A DNA stretch of 64,000 nucleotides from Bacteroidales bacterium (GCA_017480185.1 JAFVBC010000001.1:53271-117270), one strand, 5' to 3'; counted from the stretch's first letter, positions 7,864 to 17,245 are shown. Notes: generated by a model from the sequence alone, not told the origin. Numbers and translations are program-made.

Positions 7864-10800
7864 TATCTATAGTTTTGGGGTTGTTCTACTATCTTTAGTT
7901 CATCTATCATCAACCATGGTTTTAAGCCTTTAGCTTTGTGCCATGAAGGTATTTGAGCTATAGGATGAATCTTGAATGTGAGATATTTTGCACTTTGTCC
8001 ACTAAAATGAATAATAAAGGGGCTTACTCGGGGTGATGAGTTGACTTCATCGGATGGATTAAATTGGTTCCGCCACCCCGTGGTAGCCGTGCTCACATTA
8101 CTATCATCAATAAGTGTCACGCTGACAGAATCGGGTGAAAATGCCCATCGAGTTGGGTTGTGAGCAAATCTAATTTCAACGTGATCAACATCAACTTGTT
8201 TTGATAGCTCCACTCTGATAGTAAGTTCCCCGCCAGAAAAACCCAGCCACCCGTTGTCAAGGTCATCGGCAGTTGATGTGGCACCATCAAAGAGTATAGA
8301 GTCAGTTCCTTGATTGTATGGAGTGTTTGGATGGCGAGAAAAGGTTGTGGACTTTATATAGTTGTAACTGAAGAAACGCGTTGAAACAAACGATGGAGTC
8401 TGGCCATCAAATATGCAACAAGCTTTAACAATAGTGGAAGAATCTATTACAAAAGGAGAGTTGTATATAGCAGACTGCAGTGTTGGAGTTGAGCCATCGG
8501 TAGTGTACCTAACGATTGCATTGTCTTTAGAGGTAATGGATATGGTCATGGGTGCCGTAAACTTCTCCGATGATGATTTTATAACTGGAGGTAACAAGGG
8601 TTTTAACTGTTGACTACGGTATTCATATCCATATAAACTATCTGGTATATCTACAACGGAACCGATATTTAAGTGGTAATTATACGTAGTTACGAAAGAG
8701 TCAATTATTGGCATCAACTCCATATGCATGGCTCTATCAGACAACAGTGTGTATGAGAAAGGTGTTGCGACTTGCGACACATATATTCTGTTATCTGCAC
8801 ATTGCGCGGACAGCCAACGTGTCCCTGTCGCAGAAAATGATGATTTTGTAGGTACCTTGTACACGTTAGGTATACCGTTCAACTTGTCATTATGCTCGTT
8901 GCCAAACCACTTAATAGTATCAAGGGGAGAATTAAAGGAAATATTTTGAGTAACTGACGCTGATTGTTCTACGATGGTATTCAGCATTTGGTACTGATTC
9001 ACAATATCGCCCGTAGCGTATACCGTCGTAACTTCTCGAATTTGCATGTCTGCAACGCCATCCGCTTCTCCATGTAGCATAGTCTCAACTGTCACGGAAT
9101 GTTTATCGTTCTGTTTCAAAAATAAACTGTCACAGTTGACACTACCACTTGTAAATGTTGGCAACGGAACTCGGCAAATAATATTCTGCGATGTGTCGAT
9201 TGCATTCAGCCGCCCATTATAGTATCTAACAGTCAGATTTTCAAGCATTATATCAACAGTATCACCACTCTTTCTAATACCTTTAATTTCTTTTGAAGTA
9301 GTAGATAAAAATGGTTTTTCCACACCTACATTCAATGGATAAGCACACTGAAGAACTTTTTCTTTCTCACCTCCATTCATCGTTGCTACACTTAACTTGA
9401 TAAAGAATTCTTCTCCAATCAGTGGTTTTAGTGGCGGTAATTTGACTTTTATCCGTTCTGAGTTCTGACGTTTAATGTTAATCATCAACTGTCCCGACAC
9501 TATATCTGGTTGTTTGTTGGAATAGAGTGTATAGTCAACCTGTGTAGTGTGGTCCACAAAATCGGAATTATTATTTATCGAAAACGCGACATTCTCCATT
9601 CCAACCACTACATCACTTATTTTTATAGGACAAAATATCTGGCGTAGCACATTACCACGTGAACCTTCATTCGTAACGGCATTCAGAAATATGCCACCAC
9701 AATTGGGTGTATTTGCACTTTCTCTGAAAAACGAGTCAATCACTGTAGCATCATTATCTTTATTCAAGAATACAGAAAATGGTACACGCTTATCGCCCAC
9801 AAGAGCACTATTATTTCTGTGAAAATAATCTTCGTCAACTAAATAAATATCGGATAAAGATGCAGCCTGGTCCCCAATCCCGAATAGGATTCTACCTTTA
9901 TCCAACTTCCTTACAGCCGCTAATGCCGCCTGAGTGCATATCCCATTGTCATTTACATCACCAATTGTCCAGCCAATAACCGACGGATGATTCTTATATG
10001 CATTAACCATACTGGTCACTCTTGACTCAAACAATGGTATATATTTCTTGTCTGACGAGACCGAGAGGTGCATATTCGAAACAGGCTTCACATCAGCTGT
10101 ACCTATTACATATATTCCGTATTTATCACACAATCTGAAAAACGTTTCGTCCATACTTGGTGCATGACGAAAAAAAATTGCATTTACATTGTTATATTTC
10201 AGCTGCTTAATGGTAATCTCTATATCACTTCTTGAAGTGGCATCATCCAATAATTGTTTACCATAGATCACCCCTTTCATAAAAGTTCGTATACCATTCA
10301 ATAAAATTCCGCCATTTTTAGCCGTAAAACTTCTGAATGCAATATTACGTCCCACAATCTCCTCAATATTCATGTTCTCATCCCTCAATTTCAACACAAG
10401 TGTATAATACGATGGATTATCCGCATTCCATGAATTTATATTCTTCCATGAACGTGTGATCTGGACATTCTTAATATCATTTTTTTCTACAATAATCCAC
10501 TGGCCAACTCTGTCAAACTCTTTACCGTCAATGTCGTATATCAGAACGTCTATATAGTATTTACCTTTTTGTCTTACACTAGCCACACTTACATCCAAAG
10601 ACAATGTCCCCCCCCCCTCATCACTATACTCTGTCGATACATTATATTCACAAACATGAACAAATCCCTTGAATATTAGATACGGTGTTCCAATAAGACC
10701 AACACCTGTTTCAGGATCGGAAATAACGTCAAAAGGCGATGTTTTAAGAGCCTCAATGGTTAGCACATTCGCCTTACCATATTTCAATAAATTTGTCAGA

Positions 10801-11156
10801 TTAGCCGTATGAAGAGGGTAATAATCATCGTATGAGGCTATAATCGTGCCATTTAACTTAACTATTGACTTCTTTGAACATCTAAAATTTAGAAGAATAG
10901 CATAATCTTTCCAAGTCTTTTCTGGCTCTACAAGTCTCGTATATACCACAGATGTATCGGTTATTACCTTTCGCCAACCATCTTGGAGCGCATAAAAATA
11001 GGGCGATTGTTCATATAAATCGTCCCTAACCATCCCTTCGTTTTCATACGGGATGACATCCTCATAATAAGTTTTATCTTTCAGAAAATCAGATTGAGGA
11101 AATACTGCTTTGCCTGTGAAAAGCAAAAACAATATAAGAATGTAATACTTCCTCAT
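7863..11156 (-). CDS. large secreted GH2-like protein, probably non-catalytic
   Basis: 1097 residues with a signal peptide (about 1-20). Residues about 60-300 resemble the sugar-binding and immunoglobulin-like domains of glycoside hydrolase family 2, and about 300-520 the TIM barrel. In the barrel, NHPSVIGWTIGDVNDNG aligns with the LacZ acid/base motif WSLGNESGHG, but the Asn-Glu pair is D400-V401, so the acid/base Glu is missing. Near the C terminus, about 850-960 contains a chitobiase/hexosaminidase C-terminal-like repeat (RYTTDGSTPT), and the last 130 residues look like a discoidin (F5/8 type C) fold. A carbohydrate-binding or scaffold role is more likely than hydrolysis. A run of ten G on the coding strand lies at about residues 180-183. 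It follows the barrel gene by 22 bp and is coupled to the lipoprotein gene. Confidence 0.75.
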   Translation of the reverse strand: MRKYYILILFLLFTGKAVFPQSDFLKDKTYYEDVIPYENEGMVRDDLYEQSPYFYALQDGWRKVITDTSVVYTRLVEPEKTWKDYAILLNFRCSKKSIVKLNGTIIASYDDYYPLHTANLTNLLKYGKANVLTIEALKTSPFDVISDPETGVGLIGTPYLIFKGFVHVCEYNVSTEYSDEGGGTLSLDVSVASVRQKGKYYIDVLIYDIDGKEFDRVGQWIIVEKNDIKNVQITRSWKNINSWNADNPSYYTLVLKLRDENMNIEEIVGRNIAFRSFTAKNGGILLNGIRTFMKGVIYGKQLLDDATSRSDIEITIKQLKYNNVNAIFFRHAPSMDETFFRLCDKYGIYVIGTADVKPVSNMHLSVSSDKKYIPLFESRVTSMVNAYKNHPSVIGWTIGDVNDNGICTQAALAAVRKLDKGRILFGIGDQAASLSDIYLVDEDYFHRNNSALVGDKRVPFSVFLNKDNDATVIDSFFRESANTPNCGGIFLNAVTNEGSRGNVLRQIFCPIKISDVVVGMENVAFSINNNSDFVDHTTQVDYTLYSNKQPDIVSGQLMINIKRQNSERIKVKLPPLKPLIGEEFFIKLSVATMNGGEKEKVLQCAYPLNVGVEKPFLSTTSKEIKGIRKSGDTVDIMLENLTVRYYNGRLNAIDTSQNIICRVPLPTFTSGSVNCDSLFLKQNDKHSVTVETMLHGEADGVADMQIREVTTVYATGDIVNQYQMLNTIVEQSASVTQNISFNSPLDTIKWFGNEHNDKLNGIPNVYKVPTKSSFSATGTRWLSAQCADNRIYVSQVATPFSYTLLSDRAMHMELMPIIDSFVTTYNYHLNIGSVVDIPDSLYGYEYRSQQLKPLLPPVIKSSSEKFTAPMTISITSKDNAIVRYTTDGSTPTLQSAIYNSPFVIDSSTIVKACCIFDGQTPSFVSTRFFSYNYIKSTTFSRHPNTPYNQGTDSILFDGATSTADDLDNGWLGFSGGELTIRVELSKQVDVDHVEIRFAHNPTRWAFSPDSVSVTLIDDSNVSTATTGWRNQFNPSDEVNSSPRVSPFIIHFSGQSAKYLTFKIHPIAQIPSWHKAKGLKPWLMIDELKIVEQPQNYR
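10608..10617 (-). repeat. homopolymer of ten G in the GH2-like gene
   Basis: Ten consecutive C on the plus strand, so ten G on the coding strand. They encode Gly-Gly-Gly after an Asp-Glu near residue 180. Gain or loss of one base would truncate the protein within the second domain. Confidence 0.9.
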
Positions 11157-11178
11157 TCCTCAAGACAACCGTGATAAA

Positions 11179-11757
11179 CTAAAAATGTAAACTAATACCA
11201 AAATCAAGAACATTCAATTGTGCCACTTCTTTTACAGCATCAACGTTCTGTGCATCTCGCCTCACAATTTCTGTCGATTGTAAGGCTTTGAAACCGACAT
11301 GAATGCCAATGGCAAAAGACCTTTCTATGGCAAATCTTGCCCCCAATTCCGCTCCAAAATACACACCGCCCGATTCTATTTTCGTAACAGGAGGTTCACT
11401 TCTTTCAGTACCCATAGGAATACAATACCCCAGTTGAAAAGCGCTATACGGTGTAATCCTACTATTTAAGTAATGGCTTCTTAGTTCTATAAAAAAAGGC
11501 ATTTGAGTGAAGCCATCCTTTGTGTCGGCAAAATATGTAACACCGACACCAACTCCTGCTTCTTTTCTGAATTGATATCCAGCCACAAAGGAAAGCATGT
11601 TTGCAGTAATCGTGTCTACGCTTCTATTAACATTAAAACCATGTGAATAATCCAAAACCGAATAAAAGCCATGCCACTTAAATGCCACTCTCGACTGCGC
11701 CATCACAGCACTTGCAGAAATGATGGTAAAGAGCAAAACAACAATTATCTTTTTCAT
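11179..11757 (-). CDS. small outer-membrane beta-barrel protein
   Basis: 192 residues from the ATG at 11757, giving a standard signal peptide (MKKIIVVLLFTIISASAVMAQ). A start four codons upstream is possible. The mature region has the short alternating strands of a 150-200-residue outer-membrane barrel and ends with an aromatic residue (LNVLDFGISLHF), as barrels recognised by BamA usually do. It is the first gene of the barrel, GH2-like, lipoprotein unit. It could be the membrane partner or anchor of the other two, but that is inference from position only. Confidence 0.75.
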   Translation of the reverse strand: MKKIIVVLLFTIISASAVMAQSRVAFKWHGFYSVLDYSHGFNVNRSVDTITANMLSFVAGYQFRKEAGVGVGVTYFADTKDGFTQMPFFIELRSHYLNSRITPYSAFQLGYCIPMGTERSEPPVTKIESGGVYFGAELGARFAIERSFAIGIHVGFKALQSTEIVRRDAQNVDAVKEVAQLNVLDFGISLHF

Positions 11758-11787
11758 GGGTGGTATCATTATAAATCAGACAAATTA

Positions 11788-11830
11788 GGAGAATGCTCAA
11801 TCTGTCCCCGACTGTGCATTCTCCTTTTTT
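11788..11830. terminator. intergenic hairpin with T tract
   Basis: Nine-bp stem GGAGAATGC (11788-11796 with 11816-11824). The T6 tract follows on the plus strand, while on the minus strand it is followed by TAATTTG. It lies 10 bases after the stop of the CoA-transferase gene, so it most likely ends that minus-strand operon despite the better T tract on the other side. Confidence 0.6.
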
Positions 11831-11839
11831 AGATATGTT

Positions 11840-12496
11840 TTATTCCATGCTTTTCAGATTGTCACTAACAATCAGAGTTGCCTCTGTCGCAGCCTGTACC
11901 TGTTCCACAGTGAAAGCAGGATTTATTTCTGTCAACACAATACCTTTGGGGGTAATTTCCATCACACCCATCTCGGTTATTATCATATTTACTTGGCCCT
12001 TTGCTGTAAGGGGCAGAGTGCATTTTTTTAATATCTTTGGATTACCTTTTGCCGTATGTTCCATGGCCAAGATAACTTTCTTCGCCCCAACAAGCAAATC
12101 CATTGCGCCTCCCATACCTGGCGTTTTCTTTCCTGGAATCATCCAGTTAGCGAGATCTCCCTCTTCATCAACCTGCATAGCACCAAGGATGCTCACGTCC
12201 ACATGACCACCCCTTATTATACCAAACGATGTGGCACTATCGAAAGTACTTGCACCTGGTGTTGATGTGATATATCCACCACCTGCATTTATCATCCATG
12301 GATCTTCCTTCCCCTCTTCTGGTGTTGGTCCCATTCCTATCATACCGTTTTCAGATTGTAGTATAACATGCACATCTGACGGTAAAAAATTGGGGATTGC
12401 TGTGGGTAAACCTATACCCAAATTAACTACATCTCCATCGTGCAATTCTTTAGCAGCACGACTTGCGATGATGTTTCTAATCTCGTTTTTATCCAT
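11840..12496 (-). CDS. atoA: 3-oxoacid/butyrate-acetoacetate CoA-transferase subunit B
   Basis: 218 residues, the normal length for the beta subunit of a two-subunit family I CoA transferase. The catalytic glutamate is E49 in SENGMIGMGP, which forms the glutamyl-CoA thioester; the GGG turn and GAMQVDEEGDLANW blocks follow. In lysine fermentation this enzyme moves CoA between butyryl-CoA or acetate and acetoacetate. It ends the kamD-kamE-atoA unit, 25 bp after kamE. The partner subunit A (AtoD) is not in this window, which is unusual because the two are normally adjacent. Confidence 0.9.
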   Translation of the reverse strand: MDKNEIRNIIASRAAKELHDGDVVNLGIGLPTAIPNFLPSDVHVILQSENGMIGMGPTPEEGKEDPWMINAGGGYITSTPGASTFDSATSFGIIRGGHVDVSILGAMQVDEEGDLANWMIPGKKTPGMGGAMDLLVGAKKVILAMEHTAKGNPKILKKCTLPLTAKGQVNMIITEMGVMEITPKGIVLTEINPAFTVEQVQAATEATLIVSDNLKSME

Positions 12497-12521
12497 TTTT
12501 TGAATACTTTTTATTGTCAGT

Positions 12522-13310
12522 CTATTTCTTCTGTCGGTTAACCATTTCCTGTGCTATGAACGATGCTACATCATCGCCATAAGTATTTGCCCCGAAGCCT
12601 GCATCATAACCAAGTTCCTTGGCCAATTCATGGCTGATGCGAGGTCCGCCACACACGAGTATCACCTTATCCCTCAATCCTTCAGCCTCAAGCATTTCAA
12701 CCAATTCTGTCAAATTCTTGATATGTACATCTTTTTGCGTAACAGTCTGCGATACACACAGGGCATCAGCATGCAACTCCACAGCCTTTGCAATGAAGTC
12801 TTCGTTTGGTACCTGCGAGCCGAGATTGTAGGCGTCAATCATGTCATAACGTTCCAATCCATAATGGCCTGCATATCCTTTCATATTCATAATGGCATCT
12901 ATACCAACAGTATGAGCGTCGGTACCCGTTGATGCACCTATCACAACTATCTTTCTGCCAATATTTTCGCGTATATACTCGTCGCATTCTTTCATTTCCA
13001 TTGTGGTACTTTCCACTTTTGGAACATGAATGTTGGTATAATCAACGGTGTGTGTAAGCGAACCATAACAGTTCATGAAACAGAAACCCTCTGTAAGCTC
13101 CTTTTGGAAAACCACCAATGGGTTCTCAAAACCCATTTTCTTCAGTAACTGTTTAGCCGCCTCTTCAGCTTCTGCACCGGCAGGAACGGGCAAAGTGAAA
13201 CTTAACTGCACCTTTCCATCGTTCATAGTGTCGCCGTATGGCTTTATCTTGGTGAGGTCAAGGGTTTTGTCATAATCCTTTGCCTCCATCGAGTACAAAC
13301 CTTCGCTCAT
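12522..13310 (-). CDS. kamE: D-lysine 5,6-aminomutase beta subunit
   Basis: 262 residues, the same length as the Clostridium sticklandii KamE that I recall. It carries the adenosylcobalamin-binding motif D131-x-H133-x-x-G136 (TGTDAHTVG) of a Rossmann-like B12 domain. K144 sits at the position of the lysine that forms the internal aldimine with pyridoxal phosphate in characterised enzymes. With KamD it moves the terminal amino group of D-lysine (or L-beta-lysine) from C6 to C5, an early step of lysine fermentation. It starts 7 bp after kamD. It is not OraS of ornithine 4,5-aminomutase, which is about 120 residues. Confidence 0.95.
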   Translation of the reverse strand: MSEGLYSMEAKDYDKTLDLTKIKPYGDTMNDGKVQLSFTLPVPAGAEAEEAAKQLLKKMGFENPLVVFQKELTEGFCFMNCYGSLTHTVDYTNIHVPKVESTTMEMKECDEYIRENIGRKIVVIGASTGTDAHTVGIDAIMNMKGYAGHYGLERYDMIDAYNLGSQVPNEDFIAKAVELHADALCVSQTVTQKDVHIKNLTELVEMLEAEGLRDKVILVCGGPRISHELAKELGYDAGFGANTYGDDVASFIAQEMVNRQKK

Positions 13311-13317
13311 ATCTCTT

Positions 13318-14874
13318 TTATTTCTTTCCTTTCATCAAATCAATAAACGGGTTGAAATAATGCTCGCCTTTCAAAGCCACGCCATCCAATCCTTTACCAC
13401 CATTTTTGGGGCGTTTTACATTGGCGAAAATGCCCTTTTCAAGGGCCGTGAACAAGCCCTCGTTTTCCATAGCCTCAAGCAGTTGAGTAGCATCATGCAA
13501 TACCTTTTGCGCACGTTGGCGAATTATACCACCCTCCTTAAACTCTACCTCTTCGCCAATATCTTTCATGTTGTTGAAGATATATTTAGCATTCTCTATA
13601 GAGAGGTAACGGTCGCTCATAAATGGTGTGTGAATAGCCTCGGTTGGCATACCCAACAACTGCAAACCCTGGTGAGTCCATTGACCAATGATATTAAACA
13701 GAGCATCTTGAATATGACCGCGGAATATATTACCCGTCATAAACTTGGTAGGAGGCATATATTTCAACGGGGCTTTCGGGAATATTTCACGTATCATTTG
13801 AGCTTGAGCCAACTCGTATAAGAAACCATTTGTCAACGAAGGATCCATCTCAAATGCGTGCCCCAATCCCTGCTGTTCTTCGGGCAGCCCCGCCATCAGA
13901 GCCAGTTGCTCGTTGATGAGATCCGATGCCAAAACGGTGTGAGCCTCTTCATAAGCATCCGCTGTAGTAAGGTAATTATCCTCACCGGTATTGATAATAA
14001 CACCAGCAAAACCATTGATAATTCTGCTGAAATATTGGTCAATCAACGTGCGTTGCATGTTAATATCGCGGAAAAGAATACCATACAAAGCATCATTGAG
14101 CATCACATCCAAACCTTCCAGTGCACCCATGGCCGCTATTTCGGGCATACACAAACCCGAGCAGTAGTTACACAGACGAATGTAGCGACCCACTTCTTCT
14201 CCCACCTCATCCAGAGCTTTCCGCATTATTCGGAAGTTTTCTTGCGTAGCAAACGTACCGCCAAATCCTTCGGTGGTTGCGCCGTATGGCACATAGTCTA
14301 ACAAACTTTGCCCAGTGGTGCGAATCACGGCTATGATGTCAGCACCTTGACGGGCACCAGCCTGTGCCTGAACTACGTCCTCGTAGATATTACCCGTGGC
14401 AACGATAATGTACAAATAAGGCTTACTTCCCTCTCCTATCGTCCTAATATAGTTTTCGCGACGCAATCTATTTCCACGAACCTTCTCAATTGTGGAAGAA
14501 ATAACAGGATTCAAAGCCTTGTCTATTTCAGTTTGCGTGTGCATCGGCAACTGAGCAATATCGAGTTTTCCCGAGCTAATTGCCTCGGCAATCTGTTGCG
14601 GATTCATCCCCGTCTCCACCATTGCATTACCCACATAGAACATCACGCCCTGACCAAGCAAACCCTTGCTCTTCAGCTCTTCCACCACAACATTAGGCAT
14701 GGGTACCTCATTGGCATCCACTCCATCAATACCCAAAAAACGGCACAGCGTGCGCTCTACAGCCACGGTGGTATAGTCCTCCACAAAGTCTTGCACTTGC
14801 CCTGCTATCTTACGAGCCACAGAACGAGCGTGCTCAACTTCTGTAAAGTCAAGTCCTACCTTACTTTTTTGCAT
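13318..14874 (-). CDS. kamD: D-lysine 5,6-aminomutase alpha subunit
   Basis: 518 residues, matching the size of KamD TIM-barrel subunits that hold pyridoxal phosphate and the substrate. Conserved stretches include the N-terminal VEHARSVARKIA region, YVPYGATTEGFGGTF and the GHIQDALFNIIGQW block. It is the first gene of kamD-kamE-atoA. A TAnnTTTG box lies about 48 bases upstream. The companion genes usually near it (lysine 2,3-aminomutase, 3,5-diaminohexanoate dehydrogenase, cleavage enzyme, ammonia-lyase) are not in this window. Confidence 0.95.
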   Translation of the reverse strand: MQKSKVGLDFTEVEHARSVARKIAGQVQDFVEDYTTVAVERTLCRFLGIDGVDANEVPMPNVVVEELKSKGLLGQGVMFYVGNAMVETGMNPQQIAEAISSGKLDIAQLPMHTQTEIDKALNPVISSTIEKVRGNRLRRENYIRTIGEGSKPYLYIIVATGNIYEDVVQAQAGARQGADIIAVIRTTGQSLLDYVPYGATTEGFGGTFATQENFRIMRKALDEVGEEVGRYIRLCNYCSGLCMPEIAAMGALEGLDVMLNDALYGILFRDINMQRTLIDQYFSRIINGFAGVIINTGEDNYLTTADAYEEAHTVLASDLINEQLALMAGLPEEQQGLGHAFEMDPSLTNGFLYELAQAQMIREIFPKAPLKYMPPTKFMTGNIFRGHIQDALFNIIGQWTHQGLQLLGMPTEAIHTPFMSDRYLSIENAKYIFNNMKDIGEEVEFKEGGIIRQRAQKVLHDATQLLEAMENEGLFTALEKGIFANVKRPKNGGKGLDGVALKGEHYFNPFIDLMKGKK

Positions 14875-14921
14875 TTTTAGTCTTATTGGTTACAGCTTAA
14901 TGCTTTCAGCAAATTAAAGTA

Positions 14922-14929
14922 CAAAAATA
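14922..14929 (-). promoter_or_regulatory. -7 box upstream of kamD
   Basis: TATTTTTG on the minus strand fits TAnnTTTG and lies about 48 bases before the kamD ATG. The -33 element is not clear. Confidence 0.4.
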
Positions 14930-14945
14930 CTACTTTTTCTGAATA

Positions 14946-14994
14946 AAATAAAAAAAGAGCCTATTACAAACATAAAACTTTGCTCATCAGGCTC
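14946..14994 (-). terminator. terminator after the GH25 lysozyme gene
   Basis: Six-bp GC-rich stem GAGCCT/AGGCTC (14957-14962 with 14989-14994) around a long loop, followed by a seven-T run on the minus strand. It lies 30 bases after the lysozyme stop. Confidence 0.65.
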
Positions 14995-15024
14995 TCAATC
15001 AGTATCATCATTATCGTCTAAAAG

Positions 15025-15714
15025 TTATTTCTTTGGCGTTGCTGAAACCTTTTTGGGCTTGGGAATCTTGATGTCAGAAAGTGTATGATTGCGGTGTAAC
15101 CTGCTAATATCCACATTACCAGCAATGCCAGGAATATGACCTTTTTCGGTGTATTGCCACAACGTAAAGCGCGTGTTGGGATAACTCTGATAGTTGGCAA
15201 TGAAAATATGATACTTGCTATACTTCTTGCCACTGAAATGAATGCGGTACAGGCGTTCACTTGTATAGATTATCGGCCTTACACCATACTCCTTTTGCAT
15301 CAGTTCGAGTAATTTATCAACACGCTCCATATTAAGTCTGTGCACATGATGACCTTCAATATCAAGCACTGGCACAAGGTCTTGCTCTTTTTTCTTTACA
15401 ACCTTCTTAAAATTGGCAAACTGCTGATAAGCAGTTGTCTTACTGCTATAGAGGTGATAACTACCCACCAATAGCCCCGCTTTCTTGGCCTGTGTCAGGT
15501 TGGTGCGATAACGTGGATCCTGTATTGATGTACCCTCGGTGGCCTTCACATAAACAAACTTTATTGACGAGTCTTTTGCCACTCGCGCCCAATTTATAGT
15601 CCCCTGGTATTTCGACACATCAATGCCACGTGTACGCACCTGCGACACTGCCAGCAATGGCAGCAGCAACAGCAGCGACATAGCCAATGTTCTACAACTC
15701 AATCTCATCACCAT
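15025..15714 (-). CDS. glycoside hydrolase family 25 lysozyme
   Basis: 229 residues: signal peptide (about 1-26), then a GH25 barrel from RGIDVSKYQG to NVDISRL. The catalytic acids of the family are visible in DVSKYQG and VLDIEG, with the closing VDIS motif. The enzyme cleaves the beta-1,4 bond between N-acetylmuramate and N-acetylglucosamine in peptidoglycan. A short basic Lys/Pro tail follows the barrel. Its start overlaps the end of rng by 23 bp, so it is probably translated from the same transcript. The role is probably cell-wall turnover in the periplasm. Confidence 0.9.
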   Translation of the reverse strand: MVMRLSCRTLAMSLLLLLPLLAVSQVRTRGIDVSKYQGTINWARVAKDSSIKFVYVKATEGTSIQDPRYRTNLTQAKKAGLLVGSYHLYSSKTTAYQQFANFKKVVKKKEQDLVPVLDIEGHHVHRLNMERVDKLLELMQKEYGVRPIIYTSERLYRIHFSGKKYSKYHIFIANYQSYPNTRFTLWQYTEKGHIPGIAGNVDISRLHRNHTLSDIKIPKPKKVSATPKK

Positions 15715-17245
15715 TTGAGTGGTAAAATTTGTATTCCAAAAGACCTAAACTCTCCGACTGCTTCACATCAAGTTTCAAACGATATGCCCTTGACCACTTT
15801 CGTTTTATGCTCTTCAACCACCCCTTGGTCAAGTACGCGTAGATATACGGATGCGTAACAAGTGTAAGACGGCGCTCGTTTTGCGAATTCTGTAAGTATT
15901 TCAAGTTCGACTCTATTTCATCGACCACAACCATACTCTGTTTTATCTTGCCCGTACCATCGCACAAGGGGCACTTTTCCTGCACATCTATCACCATTGC
16001 CGGACGCACACGTTGTCGCGTGATTTGCATCAAGCCAAACTTGCTCAGTGGCAGTATCGTGTGGCGTGCTTTATCGCGCCGCATCTCTTCGGTCATCACA
16101 TCAAACAAAGCCTTTCTATTTTCGGCTTTATTCATGTCAATGAAATCAATTATCACTATGCCACCCATGTCGCGCAAACGCAACTGTCGGGCAATTTCCT
16201 TGGCGCTCTCAATGTTCACCTGCAAAGCAGTGTCCTCCTGCCCCTCGCCAGCCTTGATATGATTGCCGCTATTCACATCAATTACGTGCATAGCTTCGGT
16301 ATGTTCAACATACAGGTAAACGCCCGATCTAATGGTAACAATGCGTCCAAACGATCGTCTAATATCACGTTGCACTCCAAACTGCTCAAAGATTGGAGTT
16401 TCAAGCTTATAATGTTTTACAATATCATCCTTACCAGGGGCAATACTGGCCACGTAGGCTTTCACCTCGTCAAAAAGGGCAGCATTATCAACATACACCG
16501 CACTAAAATCGTCAGTCAACACATCACGCAACAAAGCGGTTGTTGTATCAAGTTCGGCGTGTACCTTACATGGAGCCGAAACGCGGCGCAATTGCAAGGT
16601 CATTTTCTGCCAACGGTCAAGGAGTTGGTGTAAATCGGTGTCGAGTTCGGCGACTGAACGTCCCTCGGCCACCGTTCGCACAATCAAACCAAACCCATCG
16701 GGACGAATGCTTTGCACCAATCGTCGCAATCGACCACGCTCTTCAGAACCTTTTATCTTCTGCGAAATAGATATTCTGTCGTTAAACGGAGTAAGCACCA
16801 GATAATGGCCTGCCAACGAAAGGTCGCCTGTAAGCTTTGGTCCTTTGGTCGATATGGGCTCTTTAGTAACCTGAACGAGCAGTGGCTGCCCAACTTTCAA
16901 CACATTGTCGAAGTTGCCCACTTTAGGCAACACAGGCTCGGTCTCAAAGCCGTTGAGAGTGGCCGCCGAGGCATTTCCACCCATAGCCAGCCGTAGATAT
17001 TTGTCGCTCGAAAGGTAGTCTGGGCCGAGGTCAAGGTAATGCATAAAGCCCTCTTTGTCGCCCCCGACATCAATAAAAGCAGCATTCAACCCCGACATTA
17101 TCTTCTTCACTTTTCCGAAATATATGTCACCCACCATATAGGGCGAGCTTTTTACTTCGCTGTGCAGTTCAACAAGGCGCTTATCCTCGGTCAGAGCAAT
17201 CTTTACACCCTCTGGGGTTGATGATATAATGAGTTCTTTTTCCAA
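15692..17245 (-). CDS. rng: ribonuclease G/E family endoribonuclease
   Basis: 517 residues with an N-terminal S1-type RNA-binding segment (GDIYFGKVKKIMSGLNAAFIDVG at about 39-61), an RNase-H-like middle and the catalytic acids of the DNase-I-like core (IIDFIDM). The zinc-link Cys pair is CPLCDGTG. Family members process rRNA and start mRNA decay at single-stranded A/U sites. The frame opens with TTG at 17245, directly after an in-frame TAA; the next ATG would delete conserved N-terminal sequence, so TTG is the likely start. It follows the micro-protein gene by 187 bp and overlaps the lysozyme gene. Confidence 0.93.
   Translation of the reverse strand: MEKELIISSTPEGVKIALTEDKRLVELHSEVKSSPYMVGDIYFGKVKKIMSGLNAAFIDVGGDKEGFMHYLDLGPDYLSSDKYLRLAMGGNASAATLNGFETEPVLPKVGNFDNVLKVGQPLLVQVTKEPISTKGPKLTGDLSLAGHYLVLTPFNDRISISQKIKGSEERGRLRRLVQSIRPDGFGLIVRTVAEGRSVAELDTDLHQLLDRWQKMTLQLRRVSAPCKVHAELDTTTALLRDVLTDDFSAVYVDNAALFDEVKAYVASIAPGKDDIVKHYKLETPIFEQFGVQRDIRRSFGRIVTIRSGVYLYVEHTEAMHVIDVNSGNHIKAGEGQEDTALQVNIESAKEIARQLRLRDMGGIVIIDFIDMNKAENRKALFDVMTEEMRRDKARHTILPLSKFGLMQITRQRVRPAMVIDVQEKCPLCDGTGKIKQSMVVVDEIESNLKYLQNSQNERRLTLVTHPYIYAYLTKGWLKSIKRKWSRAYRLKLDVKQSESLGLLEYKFYHSNGDEIEL

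Noticed and set aside
12522-14874. Ornithine 4,5-aminomutase instead of lysine 5,6-aminomutase
   Set aside because: Subunit sizes (518 and 262 residues) match KamD/KamE, not OraE/OraS.
14875-15024. Cobalamin riboswitch before kamD
   Set aside because: The interval is only about 150 bases and half of it is the lysozyme terminator; no B12-box-like sequence is seen.
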